DNA of 64,000 nucleotides from WVZH01 sp034430895 (GTDB lineage Bacteria; Chloroflexota; Anaerolineae; Anaerolineales; E44-bin32): the NCBI GenBank assembly GCA_034430895.1, contig DAOUDW010000034.1, positions 124,001-188,000 of the forward strand, written 5' to 3'. A program made the position numbers and the translations under genes. Under the pieces are notes generated by a model that ran no database searches, was not told where the DNA came from, and saw only the letters and a program-made list of their open reading frames with translations. Every line of letters starts with the position of its first letter. Position 1 is the first letter of the stretch. This document shows positions 36,803 through 44,940 of the stretch, in pieces.

Positions 36803-37384
36803 CTAGATTGCGTTGCAGCAAGTCATCGCGGCTTGAATTCCTTCATGGATGAAAATGCGTACACAGGCAACACCGCGATTCAGCACCAGAGGAAAGTCGA
36901 TCCATTCATCCGAGCTAAAATCTTGGAGAACATAATCGGCAGGCTCCATTCTTCCCGGAGGTCGGCCGATACCAATGCGCATGCGGGGAAACTCCTGGGT
37001 ACCAAATTCGTGAATGATCGATCGCATTCCTCGATGTCCACCAGACCCACCAGCGGGACGGATGCGAATGTTTCCGGTGGGTAAATCCAATTCATCGTAG
37101 ACAACCAGCAGTTGATATTCCGGAATGCGGAAGAATCGCGCCAGCGGCGCTACGCTGTGTCCGGAATCGTTCATGAACGTCTGTGGTTTGGCAAGGTACA
37201 CCTGTTTGCCATCGAGGAGACATTCGGCGAAAGCCGCTTTGGATTTTTTTCGCGAAAATTCGATCTGCAGGTCCTCGGCAAGCTTGTCAAGAAGCATGAA
37301 GCCGACATTGTGTCGATTTCGTCGATATTTCTTTCCTGGATTTCCCAAACCGACGATCAAGTAGGATGCCGTTGATTCCGTCAT
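36803..37384 (-). CDS. pth: Peptidyl-tRNA hydrolase
   Basis: The protein contains V-G-L-G-N-P-G-K-K-Y with N-R-H-N-V-G-F (catalytic His), K-P-Q-T-F-M-N-D-S-G, V-V-Y-D-E-L-D-L-P (catalytic Asp region) and G-G-S-G-G-H-R-G-M-R-S-I. These are all the Pth family blocks. At 193 residues it is of normal length. It recycles peptidyl-tRNA. The pth-mfd order is common in bacteria. Its start overlaps the stop of the upstream surface-protein gene by 4 bp. Confidence 0.95.
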   Translation of the reverse strand: MTESTASYLIVGLGNPGKKYRRNRHNVGFMLLDKLAEDLQIEFSRKKSKAAFAECLLDGKQVYLAKPQTFMNDSGHSVAPLARFFRIPEYQLLVVYDELDLPTGNIRIRPAGGSGGHRGMRSIIHEFGTQEFPRMRIGIGRPPGRMEPADYVLQDFSSDEWIDFPLVLNRGVACVRIFIHEGIQAAMTCCNAI

Positions 37385-38067
37385 TCGTCCCTTCTCTCGC
37401 CTGCTTGCTTGGACTTTGTGTTTTCCTTCGATCTGCGGAAACGTGGTGAGATATGTTTGGAACGAACGATCTTGCGAAAGAATATATAGGATGCAAAGAG
37501 AAGAAGCGACAAACTGCCCAGAAAAGCGCCGATTTTCAAGGACTGCAGCACCTTTTGGGTGCCGCTGCGTTGGGAGTGGATAACGGGTACGACGGTCGGC
37601 GCAGGTGTTTCTGTCGCCGCAGGCGGAGTTGCCGATGATGTGATTGGTTCTTCACGTGCGGGTTGTGTTTCTGCAGGTGTCGTGTTCCTGACTTGTAAAT
37701 TACGCGCATACGCCTCAAGACGGCTATCATTTTCAAGTACAACGTAGAGACGAAGCTGATAATCACCGTCCGTGATGCTCGTCGTATCCCACAGGCCGAG
37801 TCTGCCGTCGGTGACCGGAGTTTGGACATCATCGACGATTGGGAACCAGGTGTCAGTCGGGTTGGGATCGTATGCGAATGATAACTCGTAGGCGACAAAT
37901 GCCGGATGCGCAGCGGAACCCTCGATCGTTACCACGCCATGAAGGACTTCGCTGTTCTGGGGGCGCGTTATATCCGCAAACCCGGGGGCTTGTTTATACT
38001 CCGTCCCAGCGATCGAGGAAATGAGAACGATCGCCGAGAAAATCAACAATGTCCATGCCTTTTTCAT
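37381..38067 (-). CDS. Exported membrane-anchored protein with Ig-like domain, unknown function
   Basis: I do not recognise this protein. From the chosen ATG it has 228 residues: an N-terminal hydrophobic signal or anchor, a beta-rich domain (about 25-125; V-V-T-I-E-G-S-A and T-D-G-D-Y-Q-L-R-L-Y-V-V), a Thr/Pro-rich linker, a second hydrophobic helix near 180-200 and a basic tail. The beta domain resembles Ig/FlgD-type modules. The frame is open to 38115, but a promoter with its -10 at 38106-38111 makes that start impossible and supports ATG 38067. It leads the pth-mfd operon. Confidence 0.75.
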   Translation of the reverse strand: MKKAWTLLIFSAIVLISSIAGTEYKQAPGFADITRPQNSEVLHGVVTIEGSAAHPAFVAYELSFAYDPNPTDTWFPIVDDVQTPVTDGRLGLWDTTSITDGDYQLRLYVVLENDSRLEAYARNLQVRNTTPAETQPAREEPITSSATPPAATETPAPTVVPVIHSQRSGTQKVLQSLKIGAFLGSLSLLLFASYIFFRKIVRSKHISPRFRRSKENTKSKQAGERRDE

Positions 38068-38105
38068 TCTGGCCTGACTTCTTTCCTGAAAATCGACAAT
38101 TAGTG

Positions 38106-38134
38106 AGTTTAACATGCCGGACGAGTACGGTCAA
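38106..38134 (-). promoter_or_regulatory. Predicted promoter for the surface protein-pth-mfd operon
   Basis: On the minus strand TTGACC (38129-38134) and TAAACT (38106-38111) have a 17-bp spacer and TGt before the -10. The element decides the start of the first gene, since the longer frame would begin upstream of the transcript. Confidence 0.55.
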
Positions 38135-38191
38135 CGCGGCTGCGGCAGATTGCTGTAATCAAAGATGGTTTCACTACTTTTTATGAAATGG

Positions 38192-38220
38192 TTGACGACG
38201 CAGTCAACAATCGGTAGAAT
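38192..38220 (+). promoter_or_regulatory. Predicted promoter of the beta-helix membrane protein gene
   Basis: TTGACG (38192-38197) and TAGAAT (38215-38220) are 17 bp apart, a near-consensus sigma-70 type promoter. Transcription would begin near 38227, so the upstream ATG at 38230 would have almost no leader. ATG 38290, with GAGGTG before it, is favoured. Confidence 0.65.
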
Positions 38221-38289
38221 TCGAGACGCATGAATCGGGGTGCAAACCGATTTATCGGGGCACCCTTTTCATCTGCACGCGAGGTGCGT

Positions 38290-38775
38290 ATGGGAAAAGA
38301 GAACGAAGGAACCGGGCAAGATGAAATGCGAGTCGATACTATCGATTTGACAGGCGGTACGATCGAGACACTCGAGGCTGAGGTCGTCAGCGTAACACAG
38401 GGTGGCGCGAATCAAATCACGGCTTCTGACGTCGAACTTCGCCAGGGTGGTGCTTTACAAGTCCAGGGAGAGCAGGTAACCCTCGATCATGCGGCTGCAG
38501 GAACAGTTCGTGGAAATCTCGTCTCAGCGACCGACGGCGGCATCGGTGTGGCCATCGGTGAGGATGTCAAACTATACAACACGCAGGTCGGTGCTGTAGT
38601 CGGCAGAAAAATCGATACAGAAAGCAGTTCATCGGTCATCCTGCTGGCGCAAGAAGTAAACGGCACAGTGGAGACGATGCTGGATACACGAGGTGCGCTG
38701 CTGGCTGGTGTTGTATCCGGGATTACCATTGGGTTGTTGTTAATTGTCGGAAGATTGTTCAGCCGACGTCGCTAA
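38290..38775 (+). CDS. Small membrane-anchored beta-helix-like repeat protein, unknown function
   Basis: This 161-residue protein has a short acidic start and then about 100 residues of irregular short strands rich in V, T, G and Q. They recur every 15-20 residues (for example V-S-V-T-Q-G-G-A, V-E-L-R-Q-G-G-A, V-T-L-D-H-A-A-A). This is a pattern expected of a stacked beta-helix, loosely like bactofilins. A C-terminal hydrophobic helix (L-L-A-G-V-V-S-G-I-T-I-G-L-L) and R-R-R tail anchor it. The bulk may lie in the cytoplasm with the tail inserted, or outside. I cannot name a family. It stands alone under its own promoter. Confidence 0.7.
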   Translation: MGKENEGTGQDEMRVDTIDLTGGTIETLEAEVVSVTQGGANQITASDVELRQGGALQVQGEQVTLDHAAAGTVRGNLVSATDGGIGVAIGEDVKLYNTQVGAVVGRKIDTESSSSVILLAQEVNGTVETMLDTRGALLAGVVSGITIGLLLIVGRLFSRRR

Positions 38776-38857
38776 TAAAACGTAAATGAACAGCTATAAC
38801 GATACCATGGAGCGAGGGTAACCCATTCGGGGTGAGAGGCGCTCCGGAGGATCAAAA

Positions 38858-39523
38858 GTGAGTGAAGTAATTCTACATGCAAAGAAAAGAACGGTAACCA
38901 GAAGCAAAGTAAAGACGCTCCGCAATGAGGGAATTTTACCGGCTGTTATGTATGGCGCAGGCGTCGAGTCAACACCTATAGAACTCGAATTGCGAGAAAC
39001 ATCCAAGGTGCTTGCGCATGTCGGTGCATCAACATTGATTTCACTGAAGGTCGGCAATACCAATCACCAGGTTCTCTTGCGAGAGGTTCAACGCGATTAC
39101 ATTCGAGGGGATATTCTGCATATCGATTTCCTCAAGGTCTCGATGGACGTTGTTATTCGGACAGAGGTCCCACTTGAATTGATCGGCGAATCTCTTGCGG
39201 TTAAAGAACTGGGCGGCCTTCTCGTTAGTGGCTTAAGTGAGATTGAAGTCGAAGCATTACCTGGAAATTTGCCGGATAAGATTGAAGTGGATATCTCCTC
39301 AATCGAAAGCATGGATGATGTGATCACCGTTGCCGATCTTGAAATCGGTGAGGGCATTCAAGTCCTCACGAGTGAGGATGAAGTCCTGGCCAGTGTTGTC
39401 TATCAAGAGGAAGAAGAGATCGAAGAGGAAGTGGAAGAACTGGTCGAGGTCGAGATGGAACCGGAACTCGTCGAGCGTGGAAAACGCGAGGAGGACGATG
39501 CATTCGAAGAAGCCGAGGAATAA
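38858..39523 (+). CDS. rplY: Ribosomal protein bL25, CTC form
   Basis: Residues 1-95 are the L25 domain that binds 5S rRNA (K-V-K-T-L-R-N-E-G-I-L-P-A-V-M-Y-G). Residues 95-185 are the TL5/CTC beta domain (G-G-L-L-V-S-G-L-S-E-I-E-V-E-A-L-P-G). The last 45 residues are extremely acidic, nearly all Glu/Asp runs, longer than in many relatives. The start is GTG, preceded at 7 nt by GGAGG (38846-38850). A strong terminator follows. Confidence 0.94.
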   Translation: MSEVILHAKKRTVTRSKVKTLRNEGILPAVMYGAGVESTPIELELRETSKVLAHVGASTLISLKVGNTNHQVLLREVQRDYIRGDILHIDFLKVSMDVVIRTEVPLELIGESLAVKELGGLLVSGLSEIEVEALPGNLPDKIEVDISSIESMDDVITVADLEIGEGIQVLTSEDEVLASVVYQEEEEIEEEVEELVEVEMEPELVERGKREEDDAFEEAEE

Positions 39524-39554
39524 ACGTAGGCTTCGGAAAACCGATTCATCCAGG

Positions 39555-39590
39555 CGCGGAGTGGTTGGCAATACCACTCCGCGTTTTTTA
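39555..39590 (+). terminator. Rho-independent terminator after rplY
   Basis: CGCGGAGTGGT (39555-39565) pairs perfectly with ACCACTCCGCG (39573-39583) across a 7-nt loop, followed by seven T. It ends just as the convergent Nudix gene ends on the other strand. Confidence 0.92.
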
Positions 39591-40166
39591 TTGCGGAGAT
39601 TCCAGAAGGCTCAGAAGGTTTAGGGTGATACGCGCCGTTGCTCCCCAAATGATCTCCCCTTGGTAGGGTCTAAAGTAGTATACCGAGATGCTGCCGCCAG
39701 AGATGGGATAGTCCCGTTGGCGAACTTCGAGGTTGTTTTTATCCGCCAACCAGTCGAGGGAAACACCAAAGACATTTGCTACTTCATTGCGGTTAAGATG
39801 CAGATCATACGGCCAGGGGAATACCCCTACGATGGGTGTGATGACAAATTGTGTGGTCGTCAGGAGCGGGTCGAGCATGCCGAGGACTTCGATATCTTTG
39901 GGGCAAATACCGATTTCTTCGTGCACCTCTCGAAGTGCTGCATGGGTGGGGCTTTCGTCTTCAGAATCGATCACTCCACCAGGAAAGGATACCTGCCCTC
40001 TGTGTGACTCGACGTATTCCGTGCGGCGAGTGAAGAGCAAATGCCACGTATGTTGATCTTGGTACAGCGGCAATAAAACCGCAGCTGGTTTTGCGTCCCA
40101 TTCGGCGTTGATTTTCGGCTGCCGTTTTATTAGACGGCTTTGAAGCTTTTGACGTATATCTTCCAT
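39588..40166 (-). CDS. Nudix hydrolase, CoA pyrophosphatase type (NudL-like)
   Basis: The Nudix box is complete (G-G-V-I-D-S-E-D-E then R-E-V-H-E-E-I-G-I). It is preceded by S-H-R-G-Q-V-S-F-P-G-G, the extra motif that marks the UPF0035/NudL group, which cleaves coenzyme A and its derivatives. The protein is 192 residues, usual for this group. It is co-transcribed with the zinc-ribbon gene 14 bp upstream. Activity on CoA is a family-based assignment. Confidence 0.88.
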   Translation of the reverse strand: MEDIRQKLQSRLIKRQPKINAEWDAKPAAVLLPLYQDQHTWHLLFTRRTEYVESHRGQVSFPGGVIDSEDESPTHAALREVHEEIGICPKDIEVLGMLDPLLTTTQFVITPIVGVFPWPYDLHLNRNEVANVFGVSLDWLADKNNLEVRQRDYPISGGSISVYYFRPYQGEIIWGATARITLNLLSLLESPQ

Positions 40167-40180
40167 AAGGCGTGTAAGTG

Positions 40181-40768
40181 CTAATTACCCGTTAGTCGGC
40201 TGCCGCAGTAAGCACACATGGCTTGCTGCTGCTCGATCCATTCCACTTCGTCGGGGTGAACATTCCCACCGCAATACGGGCATTTTGACGGTAGGCTTCG
40301 TTTGTCGACGGAGCCTTCGGTTGCTGCGAGCGTTAATCCATGTTTGGAAAGCAGCGTTTGGATTTCGCTTTCGATCGCAGCTGCTTCTGCATCCAATCCC
40401 TTATCTCGAAGCTCGGTTAGAATCCGCCGACCGACGTTGGGCAGACGAGCAAGTTGATTTGTCTCCGCCATCAGCGTCAATCCCTGGCGGATACGATCCA
40501 ATCCGGAGATAGCTTCTTCCGCTTCAATCAGCGCCCGACCTGCCTGTAGATTCAATTGGGCGGCACGCGGAATCCCGCGTTTCGCAGCAGCATCTGCGAG
40601 TTCGGAAAATATCGCAGCTGCTTCCTTGGATTCGCCCTGCGCGAGAAGTGTATGCGCGGCTTGCAGTTTCTCTACAACGATTTTTGCTGCTCGCCGCCGA
40701 ATCGGACGGCGGTGCGGTGGGGGGAATCTTCGTCTTGGTGGCAGTATAGGGCGACGGAACCGTGGCAT
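40181..40768 (-). CDS. Zinc-ribbon protein with Arg/Pro-rich N-terminus, unknown function
   Basis: I do not know a name for this gene. The first 28 residues are almost all Arg, Pro, Phe and His. Then come about 110 residues of helical repeats rich in Ala and Leu, similar to TPR-like bundles. The C-terminus is a zinc ribbon with C-P-Y-C and C-A-Y-C. The basic N-terminus may bind nucleic acid or a membrane. GGGAGGA precedes the ATG. It leads a two-gene operon with the Nudix hydrolase. Confidence 0.72.
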   Translation of the reverse strand: MPRFRRPILPPRRRFPPPHRRPIRRRAAKIVVEKLQAAHTLLAQGESKEAAAIFSELADAAAKRGIPRAAQLNLQAGRALIEAEEAISGLDRIRQGLTLMAETNQLARLPNVGRRILTELRDKGLDAEAAAIESEIQTLLSKHGLTLAATEGSVDKRSLPSKCPYCGGNVHPDEVEWIEQQQAMCAYCGSRLTGN

Positions 40769-40786
40769 CGTTTTCCTCCCTTAAGT

Positions 40787-40842
40787 CTTGTTGTTAACAA
40801 GAATGCCATAGTAATTTTATGCCATTGTTTCAGGGATGTAAA
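40787..40842 (-). promoter_or_regulatory. Predicted promoter with palindrome, zinc-ribbon/Nudix operon
   Basis: On the minus strand TTTACA (40837-40842) and TAAAAT (40814-40819) are 17 bp apart. Just downstream, at the expected start of transcription, lies CTTGTT-GTT-AACAAG (40787-40801), a perfect 6-bp inverted repeat that could be an operator or a small 5' hairpin. Confidence 0.5.
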
Positions 40843-40866
40843 AATCATGCAAGTTGTATTTTCGGG

Positions 40867-41760
40867 CTATGTCTCCAACGGAACGATGGCTCTTGCGAAT
40901 ATGAGGTATCCAGTATGGGCGACCATGCGGTCGACCGGGCGCAGACGCTCGGGAACGGGTTTGTAGAAGCGCAGCAAGATTTCACACACATCGATGAGTT
41001 CAAAGGCGTGCATCGACAGGCTGCGGAGGATAGCGGCGACCTGATTTGTTGTTGGTACGATCATGCCAAGCATCCCTCCATCTGCCAGGGCTGCACGAGC
41101 TTGTTCCAGGTATATCTCAGGGGCAGGGAGATCGAGGAACAAGGCTTCGATATCGATCTCTTCGAAGCCTTCTTCGATGTCTTTCAATTTCAATTCGACG
41201 CGTTCCTCCAGGCCAACGCGCTCGAGGTTCTTTCGCGCGAGACTTTGCATGTCCTTGCGTCGGTCGTATGAAATCACTTTGCCGTCCGGGCCCACAAACC
41301 AGGCGAGCGCCAGCGTCAGTGAGCCTGATCCGGTCCCTGCTTCGACGACGGTCTTTCCGGGTGTTACAGACAGCCGCAGCAAGATATAACCGATGTCTTT
41401 GGGATAGATAATCTGGGATTTCCGTTTAATATGCAGCAGTAAATCCCGCAGAGTCGGCTCGAGGACGAAGAAACGCATATCGAGGTGGCTGCGGATCTCA
41501 GAGCCCCAGGGGATACCAATGATGTCATCGTGCGCCAGGATCCCGCGATGGGTTTGCACTTGATCACCTTTTTTTAAATGGACAAATAGGTGCTTGTGGT
41601 TGCTCGATACGATCATTGCCAGATCATTTTCATTTATCCTGCGCAAGTCGGACTCCATTATCGTGATCCGCTCGGATATTACTCTCGATTCCCATGCTGA
41701 TGGCCTTACATTTCCAGGGAAACCTTTCGGATGCGGATTTACGATCGGTGTATGTGTCAT
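40867..41760 (-). CDS. trmI: tRNA (adenine-58-N1)-methyltransferase TrmI
   Basis: The N-terminal beta domain (H-K-H-L-F-V-H-L-K-K-G-D) precedes a Rossmann methyltransferase. It has the TrmI-specific lead Y-P-K-D-I-G-Y-I-L, motif I E-A-G-T-G-S-G-S-L-T, acidic Y-D-R-R in beta2, and catalytic L-F-L-D-L-P-A-P. TrmI makes m1A58 in the T-loop as a tetramer. The frame could start at 41760 or at ATG 41658; the first 34 residues look poorly conserved and no ribosome-binding site decides. It is the last gene of the NIL-mgtE operon. Confidence 0.9.
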   Translation of the reverse strand: MTHTPIVNPHPKGFPGNVRPSAWESRVISERITIMESDLRRINENDLAMIVSSNHKHLFVHLKKGDQVQTHRGILAHDDIIGIPWGSEIRSHLDMRFFVLEPTLRDLLLHIKRKSQIIYPKDIGYILLRLSVTPGKTVVEAGTGSGSLTLALAWFVGPDGKVISYDRRKDMQSLARKNLERVGLEERVELKLKDIEEGFEEIDIEALFLDLPAPEIYLEQARAALADGGMLGMIVPTTNQVAAILRSLSMHAFELIDVCEILLRFYKPVPERLRPVDRMVAHTGYLIFARAIVPLET

Positions 41761-41799
41761 TCATTATAGCGAGTATACGTTGAACGGGTAATGCCTAAA

Positions 41800-42447
41800 T
41801 CAACTCATTGGCTTTTTTGCCCTAAAGCGAAGTACATTTGCACGCGGCAGACGAACACGCTCGAGTTTGGGAATGAAGCCCATTGCTTCGAGTGGTTCCT
41901 TCCATTGATCTCCAGGGTCACCAGCCTGGCCGGTGATCCGATACAGCCAATCTGCCAGGCGATCTTGTATGCCTTGTCCGGTAATGCGTTCGACGGCGAT
42001 GACAATCAGTTCTCCTCCGGGTTGCAGAATCCTCCGGATCTCATCCAGTGTTTCCTTTTCGAGGATATATTCGCTGGGGAAGGTTGCAACGACATTGGCG
42101 AAGGTGTCCGACGACAGGGGGATGCGCTGGGCTCGAGCACGTATAATAGCGGGTTGGAACCCTTGCCGTCGGAGTCTTCTCGCGGCGATACGCGTCATCT
42201 CTTTGGATGCATCGATCGCAACGGCCTGATATCCCCTGCGGTGAAAATCAAGCAGCAGGTGGCCGGGTCCATGACCGAGTTCGAGAATGGGGCATTCCAG
42301 ACGATCGTGATCCGCTGCGGATTGCCATGTTCTCCACTGGCCCATCGATGTCGTCCAGGCAACCAAATCATACGCCCAGGCGAAAGTCGTATACAGGTGT
42401 TTGAAGAATAAGCGAAGGAAATGTGCCAACCAGGGCTTCAGGATCAT
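41800..42447 (-). CDS. Class I SAM-dependent methyltransferase
   Basis: This is a 215-residue Methyltransf_11 protein: motif I I-L-E-L-G-H-G-P-G-H, beta2 acidic A-I-D-A-S, motif IV F-A-N-V-V-A-T-F-P-S-E-Y, and L-Q-P-G-G-E-L-I-V-I. The short hydrophobic start L-K-P-W-L-A-H-F-L and Y-T-T-F-A-W-A-Y-D-L-V-A are typical of membrane-lipid or quinone methyltransferases, but the substrate is unknown. Its ATG overlaps the stop of the ydjC-like gene by 4 bp. Confidence 0.85.
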   Translation of the reverse strand: MILKPWLAHFLRLFFKHLYTTFAWAYDLVAWTTSMGQWRTWQSAADHDRLECPILELGHGPGHLLLDFHRRGYQAVAIDASKEMTRIAARRLRRQGFQPAIIRARAQRIPLSSDTFANVVATFPSEYILEKETLDEIRRILQPGGELIVIAVERITGQGIQDRLADWLYRITGQAGDPGDQWKEPLEAMGFIPKLERVRLPRANVLRFRAKKPMS

Positions 42448-43280
42448 GCCAGCGCCTGTTGAAATGTTGTCAGCACGATCCCGGATTTTTGGATTAACTG
42501 GCCAATCTTCGGGTCGGTCAGGATCTCGTATTCCTTTTGACGCGGCTTCGCATAGCCACTAGTGGCGCACAATTTTGCATCCACGAATCCGGGATGACAC
42601 ATCAATTCGCTTATCCCCTCAGGAAGCGAGTGCAAGATGCTCGACAGGTGATCCAGACTGACACCGGAACCAAAGAAGCTGGAGATAAAGTGATTGGGAT
42701 GGGGGATACCGGCCTCCTCGAGCGCGTCAAGCGCATGATGGCGAACGAAGTTCGTTGAATCTATGGGCAATACGTCCAGCAGTACCTCATCCGGAACATC
42801 CGTTGGATTGGGAAGACGCACGCCGCAGCCATATTCCTTTGCCAGACTAAGGGAAAGGGACCAGAGATCCGGGGATGCCAGGGCAATGTGATGATGGGAA
42901 TCCAGGTGATCCAGCACGACATCGCAATTCAAGAAGGCCTCGATTTGCATTCGCCATTCATATTCAACATGATTGCCTGTGATTTCATCTGTGTGGTGAA
43001 AGTAGAAATCCTTTGATCGGAAAGCACCTTGCGAATCTGTGATGGACGTCACTTTCGCTTCGGGGGAAAGCGGTTCGCCGAAGGTCAGGTTTAGATGGAC
43101 ACCCAGGCCAAGCGCTGGAGTCTCTACTTTGGCGAGCCGCACGGCTTCCAAAGCACCTGGAAGGTTTATCATGACGGTTGTCGTTGAGACAATACCTTCA
43201 CTGTGAGCTTGACGGATACCGTTCGAGACGTTTTTCGTCCGACCATAATCATCGGCATTGACGATCAATTTTTTCAGCAT
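42444..43280 (-). CDS. YdjC/ChbG family carbohydrate deacetylase
   Basis: The family marks are K-L-I-V-N-A-D-D-Y-G-R-T (metal-binding Asp), G-L-G-V-H-L-N-L-T-F-G-E, H-L-D-S-H-H-H-I, R-L-P-N-P-T and E-L-M-C-H-P-G-F-V-D. All metal ligands (Asp, two His) are present. ChbG removes an acetyl group from chito-oligosaccharides; relatives act on other N-acetyl sugars or hopanoid glycosides (HpnK). The true substrate is open. It starts 10 bp after mgtE and overlaps the methyltransferase. Confidence 0.9.
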   Translation of the reverse strand: MLKKLIVNADDYGRTKNVSNGIRQAHSEGIVSTTTVMINLPGALEAVRLAKVETPALGLGVHLNLTFGEPLSPEAKVTSITDSQGAFRSKDFYFHHTDEITGNHVEYEWRMQIEAFLNCDVVLDHLDSHHHIALASPDLWSLSLSLAKEYGCGVRLPNPTDVPDEVLLDVLPIDSTNFVRHHALDALEEAGIPHPNHFISSFFGSGVSLDHLSSILHSLPEGISELMCHPGFVDAKLCATSGYAKPRQKEYEILTDPKIGQLIQKSGIVLTTFQQALA

Positions 43281-43290
43281 GCTTATGAGG

Positions 43291-44643
43291 TCATTTCAAA
43301 TACGGTAAAAAGTACGTGGCCAAGCCCAGGAAAAGGGCGAAACCCGCACTGTCGGTGACTGTCGTAACCAACACGGAGGAAGCGAGAGCCGGATCCATGT
43401 TCAAAGCTTTGAAGACCAATGGAATCGTTGTACCGACGATGCCGGCGATGAATATGTTACCGAGCAGCGCCAGGCCGAGGACGAAACCCAGGGTTGGATT
43501 ACCTTTCCAGAGATACACACCAAACCCGGCGACGAGCCCTATGGCCGTTCCTTGCAGCAGGCCAGTAAGAGCTTCCTTGATGATCGTGCGCCATGAATCG
43601 CGCAATTGGATTTCTCCTAGGGCGATTGCGCGCACCATGATCGCCAGACTTTGTGTGGCCGAATTTCCACCCAGGCCGCTGACGACGGATTGGAAAACGG
43701 CGAGTAAGGCGACCTGTGCGATGATCGATTCAAAGCGAGAGATGACCCACGAAGCGAAGAACGCCGTCGCTGCACTTAACAGCAACCAGGGTAATCTGCG
43801 TTTGACAGACAGCCATATTGGACTTTCGACGGAAAGCCCTGGATCTGGCACATTCGCCAGGCGATATATATCTTCCGTTGCTTCCGCTTCGAGCACATCC
43901 ATTAAGTCGTCGTAGGTGATCACGCCAGCGAGGAACCCTTTTTCTGTAACGACGGGTAAGGCCGCAAGATCGTAACGAACCATCAGCCGAGCGGCGTCCT
44001 CCTGATCGGTGTCTGTGGTCACATGAACAACGTCATGATTCATAATCGTCTCGATGCGCATATGCGGATCGGCGATAACCAATTCGCGCAAGCCGACGAT
44101 CCCGACCAGGCGTCCATCGGTATCGACGACGTTGCAATAATACGGTGTCTCTTCATCCGGACTGAGTCCTCGAAGATATTCAATGGCTTCAATCGTAGTG
44201 GTGTTTGGCTGCAGGGCGATGAACGACGTGGTCATCAAGCCACCGGCTGTCTCGTCCGCATGCTCCAGGAGGGGAAGGACTTCTTCAGCGTCCTCCATCT
44301 CAGCAAGGACTTCCGCAGCCAGTTGGGGTGAGATGTCGCCAAGGACATCTGCTGCCTCATCCGGCTCCATCTTGTCGAGCACGTCCGCCAAACGTTCTCT
44401 CGCAAGCCCTTCGGCGACGTCGGCAGCTTCCGGGTCCTCGAGTTCCTCAAGCAAATCAGCGGTTGTGGGAACATCCAGGCCGGGAAGAATAGATGCCTGC
44501 TCGGCATCCTTCAGATCCGAAAACGCTTCGGCTCGGTCTGCAGGATGCAAGCGAATCAGGGCGGCAATCGCATCAAGTACCTTCCCCGACTCTAATGCGC
44601 CACGGATTTCATCAATGGTGAGATCGATCTGTGATTGTTCCAT
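43291..44643 (-). CDS. mgtE: Magnesium transporter MgtE
   Basis: This is a complete 450-residue MgtE: N-terminal superhelical MgtE_N domain (about 10-130, repeats of A-D-V-L), two CBS domains (about 135-255), a plug helix, and five membrane helices with the P-V-V-T / T-T-V-T-D-S-A-G-F pore-lining region at the end. Magnesium binding between N and CBS domains closes the channel. It is preceded by a small NIL-domain gene (9 bp gap), an unusual partner. Confidence 0.95.
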   Translation of the reverse strand: MEQSQIDLTIDEIRGALESGKVLDAIAALIRLHPADRAEAFSDLKDAEQASILPGLDVPTTADLLEELEDPEAADVAEGLARERLADVLDKMEPDEAADVLGDISPQLAAEVLAEMEDAEEVLPLLEHADETAGGLMTTSFIALQPNTTTIEAIEYLRGLSPDEETPYYCNVVDTDGRLVGIVGLRELVIADPHMRIETIMNHDVVHVTTDTDQEDAARLMVRYDLAALPVVTEKGFLAGVITYDDLMDVLEAEATEDIYRLANVPDPGLSVESPIWLSVKRRLPWLLLSAATAFFASWVISRFESIIAQVALLAVFQSVVSGLGGNSATQSLAIMVRAIALGEIQLRDSWRTIIKEALTGLLQGTAIGLVAGFGVYLWKGNPTLGFVLGLALLGNIFIAGIVGTTIPLVFKALNMDPALASSVLVTTVTDSAGFALFLGLATYFLPYLK

Positions 44644-44652
44644 AAGATTGCC

Positions 44653-44877
44653 TCAGTCTGGTCGAACGATTTCGATTCCTTTTTCTTCCAAGAATATAAT
44701 CGCACGGTTCAATTCGTTCGTTTCACCGGTCAATTCCACTTCCAGCCAACCTTCTTCGAGCGTGATATGTGCTTCGCGGATATTGGCTTCAATTTGGAAG
44801 CGTTTGATAAGTTGATAGAGTATGGGTTCGCTGATCAAAGACGGCGGATAAACCAGGCGAAGAACACAGGCACCCAT
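44653..44877 (-). CDS. Small NIL-domain protein
   Basis: The 74 residues form a single NIL domain. L-V-Y-P-P-S-L-I-S-E-P-I-L-Y-Q-L-I opens it, and T-L-E-E-G-W-L-E-V-E-L-T-G follows. This ferredoxin-like ligand domain normally ends MetN-type methionine importer ATPases, where it senses methionine. A stand-alone copy in front of mgtE may act as a small-molecule sensor or regulator, which is inference. GGAAGGAGG precedes the ATG. Confidence 0.85.
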   Translation of the reverse strand: MGACVLRLVYPPSLISEPILYQLIKRFQIEANIREAHITLEEGWLEVELTGETNELNRAIIFLEEKGIEIVRPD

Positions 44878-44940
44878 GTTTGCCTCCTTCCGCGAAATAT
44901 CACACTGTAAATTGGCCAGAAGAAGGCCATCAGGAATTTG

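Noticed and set aside
41791..42411. 206-residue plus-strand open frame
   Set aside because: It is antisense to the clear methyltransferase gene at 41800-42447.
43316..43915. 199-residue plus-strand open frame
   Set aside because: It is antisense to mgtE and low in complexity, with no family motif.
44183..44815. 210-residue Ser-rich plus-strand open frame
   Set aside because: It is the complement of the Glu/Asp/Ala-rich MgtE N-domain, which explains its serine bias.
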